Position numbers and translations under genes: made by a program. From Ignavibacteriae bacterium HGW-Ignavibacteriae-2 (GTDB taxonomy: Bacteria; Bacteroidota; Ignavibacteria; Ignavibacteriales; Melioribacteraceae), in the NCBI GenBank assembly GCA_002839805.1, contig PGYT01000025.1:1-37608 (forward strand): a stretch of 37,608 nt of DNA, read 5' to 3'. The stretch's first letter is position 1, and the number at the start of each line of letters is the position of its first letter. Below the pieces are notes generated by a model. That model worked only from the letters and a program-made list of their open reading frames with translations. It made no database searches and was not told the DNA's origin. Below, in pieces: positions 32,818-37,608 of this stretch.

Positions 32818-33483
32818 TTATTTAGCCGACAATCTAATGTCTTTGCACTCTAATACTTTTTTGGCATAACCATATTTAGTTGTATTTATCATTGCATTGC
32901 CAATCTCTTCGAGAGAAACCACATATTTGGGAAAAAGTTTTTTCCAAATTGGATAGAGAGGGGCAAATAATGAATAAATTTTGTAAGCGTTATTTAAACC
33001 TTTTGTTGGCTGTATATACCCGGGTCTAAACATGTATACTCCTTTAAAGGGGAGACTTAATAAATCGTTTTCAGTTTTGCCCTTAACCCGAGCCCACATA
33101 CTTTTACCTTTTTCAGAACTATCAGTGCCTGTACCCGATACATAAGTAAAAATAATTTCCGGATTCAGTTTTAGGAGTGTTTTCGCAAAGTTCATTGTTA
33201 GATCATAAGTTAAACGGGTATATTCTTTTTCACTTTTTCCTAAAGATGAAACTCCCGAGCAAAAGTAGCACGCGTTATAATTTGATAATTGACTCTCCGC
33301 AGCCGACAGATCAAAAAAATCTTTGACAATTATTTCTTTCAATTTTTCATGTTTAACACCGCACGGTTTTCTGTTAACAACTAAGACAGACTCTACATCC
33401 GGATTTAATAAACATTGGTGAACAACACCCTCCCCAACCATTCCTGTCGCACCTGTAATTATTGCTTTAATTTTCATTTTCAT
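32818..33483 (-). CDS. TIP30-like NAD(P)-binding oxidoreductase
   Basis: A 221-residue atypical short-chain dehydrogenase-fold protein. Nucleotide-binding motif TGATGMVGEGV (10-20), then NPDVESVLVVNRK and YVSGTGTDSSEKGKSMWARVKGKTE, which resembles the active-site region of HTATIP2/TIP30 and related sugar-epimerase-like proteins. Substrate unknown. It begins with MKM: the second ATG (33477) is better spaced from AAGGA (nine bases) than the first (three bases), so the true start may be two codons later. It is the last gene of a minus-strand series led by a TetR regulator, but 167 bases separate it from the gene before it, so it may have its own promoter. Confidence 0.8.
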   Translation of the reverse strand: MKMKIKAIITGATGMVGEGVVHQCLLNPDVESVLVVNRKPCGVKHEKLKEIIVKDFFDLSAAESQLSNYNACYFCSGVSSLGKSEKEYTRLTYDLTMNFAKTLLKLNPEIIFTYVSGTGTDSSEKGKSMWARVKGKTENDLLSLPFKGVYMFRPGYIQPTKGLNNAYKIYSLFAPLYPIWKKLFPKYVVSLEEIGNAMINTTKYGYAKKVLECKDIRLSAK

Positions 33484-33650
33484 AATTCCTTGTAAATTTT
33501 ATGTGTATCTACAAAACTCAGGGTCTCATGTTTGAATGTTGTGTGTATTGTTTAATTATTTCAAAACAAAAAGACTTCTTAAATTTCATTTCAGTCTGTT
33601 TAGAGGTTAATACAAATTTTCAGTTGATAGTTAATGTCACTGGTTACCTA

Positions 33651-34550
33651 TCAATATTTTACGCCAGTCATTTTTTCTGACACGTCCCATAATTTTTCCG
33701 CAATTATTTTATCATGCGATAATTTGTTAGATTCAACTTTTTGGGGATATCCCCGCCACTCCTGCCAGCCATCGGGACCATAATAATCTCCACTTTGCGC
33801 TTCATTATCAAATGCCGCTTTTAAAGTTGGTAACGCGCCCTGCCAAATCTGCATTGCGAAAAATTTGTTCAGAAATTCAAATATACTGCTGTGTCTCTGA
33901 AGATCTGTAGCCGTCCAGCCCGGATGAGCCGCAGTCACTTTTACATTTGATTTACTTTTTTCCAGCTTTCTCTTCAATTCGTAAGTGAAATATAGATTTG
34001 CGATTTTACTGTCTCCGTATGCGCTTATCGGTTTATATTTTCGTTTTTCCCAATTCAAATCGGCAAAATCAATTTTTCCATATTTATGAGCCGCACTCGA
34101 TACATTCACTATTCTTGCTTCATTCGATTTATTTAAAAACTCCATCAATAATCCTGTCAAAGCAAAATGCCCTAAATGATTAGTTCCGAACTGTAATTCA
34201 AATCCGTCATCCGTTTTAGAATAAGGGGGTATCATAACTCCCGCATTATTTATAAGAATATCAAGTTTTTCATATTTCTCTTTGAATCTTGAAGCGAAAA
34301 CACGAACGGATTCAAGACTTGCCAAATCCAATTCCATAACTTGTATATCGGAATTATTATGTTGAGCTCTAATTTTATTGGCGGCAGCGTTACCCTTTTC
34401 CATATTTCTTACCGCAATTATTATAGTGGCATTTTTACTTGCAAGCACTCTTGCTGCTTCAAACCCTATTCCACTGCTTGAGCCTGTAAGTATTATTACT
34501 TTTCCTCTTTGATCCGGAATATTATTAGAATCCCATTTATTCATAGACAT
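33651..34550 (-). CDS. Short-chain dehydrogenase/reductase (retinol dehydrogenase-like)
   Basis: A 299-residue Rossmann-fold oxidoreductase. Cofactor motif TGSSSGIG (22-29) with an Arg at 48 (AVRNMEKG) suggesting NADP(H), structural NNAG (101-104), catalytic Ser at about 151 (VNVSSAAH), Tyr178 and Lys182 (YGDSK). The long form with insert DFADLNWEKRKY and the C-terminal GDYYGPDGWQEWRGYP resembles the retinol dehydrogenase / protochlorophyllide reductase-like group. GAGG seven bases before the first ATG supports the start over the ATG two codons later. It follows another dehydrogenase gene by 20 bases, so they are likely one transcript. Confidence 0.9.
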   Translation of the reverse strand: MSMNKWDSNNIPDQRGKVIILTGSSSGIGFEAARVLASKNATIIIAVRNMEKGNAAANKIRAQHNNSDIQVMELDLASLESVRVFASRFKEKYEKLDILINNAGVMIPPYSKTDDGFELQFGTNHLGHFALTGLLMEFLNKSNEARIVNVSSAAHKYGKIDFADLNWEKRKYKPISAYGDSKIANLYFTYELKRKLEKSKSNVKVTAAHPGWTATDLQRHSSIFEFLNKFFAMQIWQGALPTLKAAFDNEAQSGDYYGPDGWQEWRGYPQKVESNKLSHDKIIAEKLWDVSEKMTGVKY

Positions 34551-34570
34551 TTTTGAGCCTCTTTAAATTG

Positions 34571-35302
34571 TTATAATAAATCCTGTGACGTTGGTCTTAC
34601 AAGTATTTCATTTACATTTACATTTTCCGGTTGAGAAGCGGCATAAACTATGGCATTAGCAATATCTTCAGCTTTTATGGCTTCTATTTCCATGGCAGCA
34701 AACAAGGACCCAACTTCGGCGTCAGTTATTGTACTTGTTAAATTACTTTCCGTAGCGCCCGGGCGAATTACAGTGGTTCGCAGGTTAAAATTTTTGGAAA
34801 GCTCCATTCGCAGCCCTTCCGTAATTGCCTCTACAGCCCATTTGGTTCCACTATACACGGTGGATGAAGGGAACACTTTAACTCCGGCCACTGAAGAAAT
34901 GTTAATTATATGACCTCTTTTATTCTCCATCATCGTTGGAAGAACAGCTGCCACTCCGTTCAATACTCCTTTAATGTTTACATCTATCATTTTATCCCAT
35001 TCATCCTGATGCAAATTTTTCATGAAAGAAAGTGGCATAATACCCGCATTGTTTACAAGTATATCTATATTTCCAAATTCCTTTAAAGCGGCCGCGGCTA
35101 AATTTTGCATGTCGTCGCGTTTTACAACATCTGCTTTGACTGCAATCGCTTTTATTCCTTCGGATTCTAATTCATTTTTTAATATTTCCAATTTATCTAT
35201 ACTCCGTGCGGCTAATACAACGTTAAATCCCGCTTTACCAAGTGCTATTGCTGTTGCCGCACCGATTCCCGATGATGCGCCCGTGATAATTGCTGTTCTC
35301 AT
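34571..35302 (-). CDS. Classical short-chain dehydrogenase/reductase
   Basis: A 243-residue SDR of the classical type. TGASSGIG (7-14), Arg33 at the end of strand 2 (LAARSIDKL, pointing to NADP(H)), NNAG (84-87), catalytic Ser near 137 (INISSVAG), Tyr150 and Lys154 (YSGTK). The body resembles clavulanate dehydrogenase/YdfG-like SDRs; the substrate is unknown. GGAG eight bases before the ATG. It lies 38 bases after the metallo-hydrolase gene and 20 bases before the second dehydrogenase, so the three are probably co-transcribed. Confidence 0.92.
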   Translation of the reverse strand: MRTAIITGASSGIGAATAIALGKAGFNVVLAARSIDKLEILKNELESEGIKAIAVKADVVKRDDMQNLAAAALKEFGNIDILVNNAGIMPLSFMKNLHQDEWDKMIDVNIKGVLNGVAAVLPTMMENKRGHIINISSVAGVKVFPSSTVYSGTKWAVEAITEGLRMELSKNFNLRTTVIRPGATESNLTSTITDAEVGSLFAAMEIEAIKAEDIANAIVYAASQPENVNVNEILVRPTSQDLL

Positions 35303-35340
35303 ATCTATAACTCCTATTTAAATTAAATCTTTTTTTCTAC

Positions 35341-36471
35341 TTATTGTTTAGTAAGTTCTGCTTCATTGTTGCGCACCAAAATATTTTCCCACCACTTTTC
35401 TGATGAAATATTATTTTCATAGGTAATTGTTCCGCCGACTACTGGCGTTGCCGTTATTACACCAGCCTTTTCCGCCGCTTCGCTCAATCTTTTCATCGGT
35501 TCATACCAAGGGTGTAATGAGAGATTAAATGTTCCCCAATGTATCGGGTGAAGTATTTTCCCGTTTAGATCTATATGCGCCTGGACAGTTTCTTCTGGAT
35601 ACATATGGATATGGTGCCATTTCTCGTTGTAGGCGCCGCATTCCATAAACGTAATATCGAACGGTCCGTATTTTTCACCTATTAGTTTGAATCCCTCAAA
35701 ATAACCTGAATCCCCGCTAAAATAAATTTTATGATTTGGAGCTTTTACTACAAATGACGCCCACAAAGTTTCATCACGGTCAGTTAATCCTCTTCCTGAA
35801 AAATGTTGCGTTGGTGTTGCCGCGACAATTACTTCGTTATTAATAATAACTTCGTCCCACCAATCAAGTTCAACTATTTTTTCGCGAGGCACTCCCCAGC
35901 CTTCAAGCTCCGCTCCCACTGCGAGAGGAACAATAAATTGTTTTACTCTTTTATGAATTAATTCTATTGTATACTTGTTCAGATGATCGTAATGGTTATG
36001 AGAAATTAGAACAACATCTATTTCGGGAAGTTGCGCAACGTCCAGAGGTATTTCACCGTTAAATCTTGATGGTCCAAAAAATGAGACTTTCTCCTCAAAA
36101 ACCGGATCGGTTAAAATTTTATATCCATCAATATTTATAATAAGCGACGAATGTCCTATCCAAGTCGAGTTTAATTGGTTATTTCCTGAATCGAGAAATT
36201 TTGTCAAATCAACTTTTTGACGCGGAAGACTGTCACTAGGAGTGCGCTGGTCTCCTCCGAAAAGATATTCCCACATTGTTCCTGCGTATTCCCCGAATGA
36301 AGGTTGTTCCCATTGTAGGGCGTTGTAAAATTTACCCTCTTTATATTGAGCTGAGCTTTTTATTTTATTCATTTTAACATCCTCTATACTATATAATGCC
36401 GACGAACACGACTGGTTAACCATCATTACTATCGAAAGTGTTATAAGCAGTAATAAAAAATTTATTTTCAT
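35341..36471 (-). CDS. Metallo-beta-lactamase-fold hydrolase, exported
   Basis: A 376-residue protein of the UlaG / NAPE-PLD-like branch. Metal site SHNHYDH (HxHxDH), later histidines in ATPTQHFSGRG, FSGDSGYF (Asp ligand) and HPIHWGTF, plus the N-terminal TWIGHSSLIINIDGYKILTDPVF typical of the branch. The hydrophobic leader with Asn-Gln-Ser-Cys22 suggests export, perhaps with lipid attachment, though the lipobox is weak. The frame extends to TTG 36498; the ATG at 36471 begins the leader directly and is preferred. Family members cleave lactone, phosphodiester or N-acyl-phosphatidylethanolamine substrates; the substrate here is unknown. A perfect 18-bp palindrome lies just upstream. Confidence 0.88.
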   Translation of the reverse strand: MKINFLLLLITLSIVMMVNQSCSSALYSIEDVKMNKIKSSAQYKEGKFYNALQWEQPSFGEYAGTMWEYLFGGDQRTPSDSLPRQKVDLTKFLDSGNNQLNSTWIGHSSLIINIDGYKILTDPVFEEKVSFFGPSRFNGEIPLDVAQLPEIDVVLISHNHYDHLNKYTIELIHKRVKQFIVPLAVGAELEGWGVPREKIVELDWWDEVIINNEVIVAATPTQHFSGRGLTDRDETLWASFVVKAPNHKIYFSGDSGYFEGFKLIGEKYGPFDITFMECGAYNEKWHHIHMYPEETVQAHIDLNGKILHPIHWGTFNLSLHPWYEPMKRLSEAAEKAGVITATPVVGGTITYENNISSEKWWENILVRNNEAELTKQ

Positions 36472-36508
36472 TATTTTTTTTATTTTTTTCCTGACCAAAA
36501 CGTCTCCA

Positions 36509-36526
36509 TAAATGAATATTCATTTA
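36509..36526. promoter_or_regulatory. 18-bp palindrome, likely TetR operator
   Basis: TAAATGAATATTCATTTA is a perfect palindrome between the TetR gene (stop at 36544) and the metallo-hydrolase gene (start at 36471). A related site (15 of 18 identical) lies in front of the TetR gene, which suggests both bind the same regulator. Confidence 0.65.
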
Positions 36527-36543
36527 ATTATTAGATAAAATTT

Positions 36544-37116
36544 TTAGAGCTTAATAGCATCCCAGGCAAGAAGAAACGCCTGATCAATGTTATCACTTGT
36601 TAATTCTATAGTTTTACATAGTTTTGAGTTCGACAATATCATCATTGGATAAAAAATAAAAGCTGCCAACATATCGTAGGGGACATCTTTAATCACTTTC
36701 TGATCAATTCCCCTTTGCAAAACTTTTAACATGGGCTCAAAATGTTTTTCAACCTTTATATGATCAACGAGCTCTGAATAAGGAGAATTGGAGAATTGCT
36801 CAGTATATTGGTAATATTTTCTGTTTTTTGATATATAATCAAAGCCATTATGCCAAAAAGTATTAAAAATATCCATGAATGGTTTACTGGAATCGAAGTT
36901 TTTCAGGAGCGCTACGCTTAATTTCTGCTTTATTTCCACATAGGTCGAAACCAGAAGATCCTCTTTGTTTTTATAATAGATATAAATTGTTGCAGGAGAA
37001 ACATTGGCTTCTTTTGCTATTTTAGACACCGAACTGGAAACGAAACCAATCTCATTTACCAGTTTTACTGTCGCCTGAATTATGGCTTCTTGCTTATGTT
37101 CATCTTTAATTCTCAT
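36544..37116 (-). CDS. TetR/AcrR-family repressor
   Basis: A 190-residue regulator. The N-terminal helix-turn-helix (about 8-55) reads AIIQATVKLVNEIGFVSSSVSKIAKEANVSPATIYIYYKNKEDLL, a standard TetR pattern. The C-terminal ligand domain (about 75-185) is divergent, with an aromatic-rich helix (FNTFWHNGFDYISKNRKYYQY). A second ATG seven codons upstream (37137) lies inside the palindromic operator-like site; the ATG at 37116 is preferred since it starts the family fold directly and leaves the site upstream. It probably represses itself and the following metallo-hydrolase/dehydrogenase genes. The ligand is unknown. Confidence 0.9.
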   Translation of the reverse strand: MRIKDEHKQEAIIQATVKLVNEIGFVSSSVSKIAKEANVSPATIYIYYKNKEDLLVSTYVEIKQKLSVALLKNFDSSKPFMDIFNTFWHNGFDYISKNRKYYQYTEQFSNSPYSELVDHIKVEKHFEPMLKVLQRGIDQKVIKDVPYDMLAAFIFYPMMILSNSKLCKTIELTSDNIDQAFLLAWDAIKL

Positions 37117-37126
37117 GACTCTAAAA

Positions 37127-37144
37127 TAAACGATCATTCATTTA
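37127..37144. promoter_or_regulatory. Second operator-like palindrome at the TetR promoter
   Basis: TAAACGATCATTCATTTA matches the perfect palindrome at 36509-36526 in 15 of 18 positions and keeps one half-site fully (ATTCATTTA). It lies 11 bases before the preferred TetR start, as expected for autoregulation. Confidence 0.6.
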
Positions 37145-37422
37145 TTGTCAAGCAAAAAAATTAAGGTTGTAAGCTAATAAATATTCGCCGGATGGAATCT
37201 TTATATAACTACTGTAATATGTTAATGTTACAATTTGTTACGTTTCGGAAATTTTTAGTTAACATACACTTTGTAAGTTACGCTAAATTATTTGAGTTAG
37301 TGTCTAAGATCGCACAAAAAATATTTTACCAAGAGTGTTACTATTAAATAACTTAGGTGTCCATTAATGGACTTCCACAGTTCTTAAATAAAAGTTTATA
37401 AAAATGAAATGGAGAAAAAATA
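37145..37422. other. Divergent intergenic region, TetR / TonB receptor
   Basis: About 280 AT-rich bases between the TetR gene and the receptor gene. GGAG at 37411-37414 is the ribosome site of the receptor. No further gene or strong hairpin seen. Confidence 0.6.
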
Positions 37423-37608
37423 TTGAGAGTTCTTCGGTTAATTCTTTTATATATGCTATTTGTATTAAATGCGGATATAATCTACTCGCAAGAAACAAGC
37501 GCAACATTAAGCGGTTTTGTTTATGATAAATCGACAGGCGAAACACTAATAGGCGCCAATGTTTTCTTTAAGGATTTAGGAACCGGCACAAGTACTAACG
37601 TTTATGGT
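37423..37608 (+). CDS. TonB-dependent receptor, N-terminal part only
   Basis: The frame runs off the right edge, leaving 62 codons. A hydrophobic leader (LRLILLYMLFVLNADIIYSQ) is followed by SGFVYDKSTGETLIGANVFF, the start of a carboxypeptidase-regulatory-like beta-sandwich found at the N-terminus of many Bacteroidota-type TonB-dependent outer-membrane receptors. The start is TTG, supported by GGAG eight bases upstream and by the leader beginning there; an ATG at 37404 is in another frame. Ligand unknown; the plug and barrel are outside the window. An adhesin or other surface protein with the same domain is the alternative. Confidence 0.75.
   Translation, partial: MRVLRLILLYMLFVLNADIIYSQETSATLSGFVYDKSTGETLIGANVFFKDLGTGTSTNVYG

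Noticed and set aside
32785-32822. AT-rich hairpin with seven T after the TIP30-like gene (minus strand) as a terminator
   Set aside because: The stem is only about five A-T pairs; too weak to list as a feature, though the T run is suggestive.
33624-33654. Inverted repeat TTGATAG/CTATCAA over the stop of the SDR gene as a terminator
   Set aside because: Only seven pairs, mismatched inner stem and no T run after it on the minus strand.
34650-35321. Two open frames antisense to the classical SDR gene
   Set aside because: Low-complexity Ser/Ala/Ile translations opposite a clear SDR with a ribosome site; treated as shadows.

Overview
The window looks like a chromosomal segment of a low-GC member of the Bacteroidota/Ignavibacteriota group, most likely an Ignavibacteria-type organism (Melioribacter/Ignavibacterium relatives). 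This rests on two proteins ending in the type IX secretion (T9SS) sorting module with the NYPNPFN signature, a TANNTTTG-type promoter core, many secreted or lipid-anchored glycosidases, and a TonB-dependent receptor with a carboxypeptidase-regulatory-like N-terminus. No rRNA, tRNA, CRISPR array or intact insertion sequence was recognised.

Left part (1-4758): the downstream half of a nitrous oxide reductase (nos) cluster. It holds a 5'-truncated membrane protein, then nosL, nosD, nosF and nosY with overlapping ends, a SAM methyltransferase, and a convergent Rrf2 regulator with three Cys and one His placed as Fe-S ligands. The catalytic nosZ would lie left of the window. Next come a small outer-membrane beta-barrel protein with its own terminator, and a coupled pair of a glycosyltransferase and a HIT/GalT-like (DUF4922-type) nucleotidyl transferase or phosphorylase.

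Signalling block (8253-13091, minus strand): a soluble PAS-PAS histidine kinase, an NtrC-type sigma-54 activator, a STAS anti-sigma antagonist and a receiver-PP2C phosphatase, apparently one operon. It couples two-component signalling to a partner switch whose serine kinase is not in the window. A divergent unknown lipoprotein follows.

Carbohydrate block (14336-24541): a GH3 beta-glucosidase (with a GG-N10-GC, sigma-54-like promoter candidate), a GH5 endoglucanase lipoprotein, a large T9SS-exported CotH/lamin-tail protein and a GH30 glycosidase lipoprotein. An ABC-F ATPase lies between the last two on the other strand. The layout suggests export and surface hydrolysis of beta-glucans. A UIT/NhaD-like ion transporter with a clear terminator follows.

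Redox block (26534-30258): an OmpR-type two-component system divergent from an eight-heme c-type cytochrome that carries a T9SS sorting domain and ends in a textbook terminator. The cytochrome is therefore predicted to be outside the cell.

Right part (30306-37608): a YheT-like hydrolase; a MerR-type regulator with a B12-binding domain (CarH-like); and a TetR-headed minus-strand cluster of a metallo-beta-lactamase-fold lipoprotein, two short-chain dehydrogenases and a TIP30-like NAD(P)-binding protein. Two related 18-bp palindromic sites lie in front of the TetR gene and the metallo-hydrolase gene. The window ends inside a TonB-dependent receptor gene that starts with TTG.
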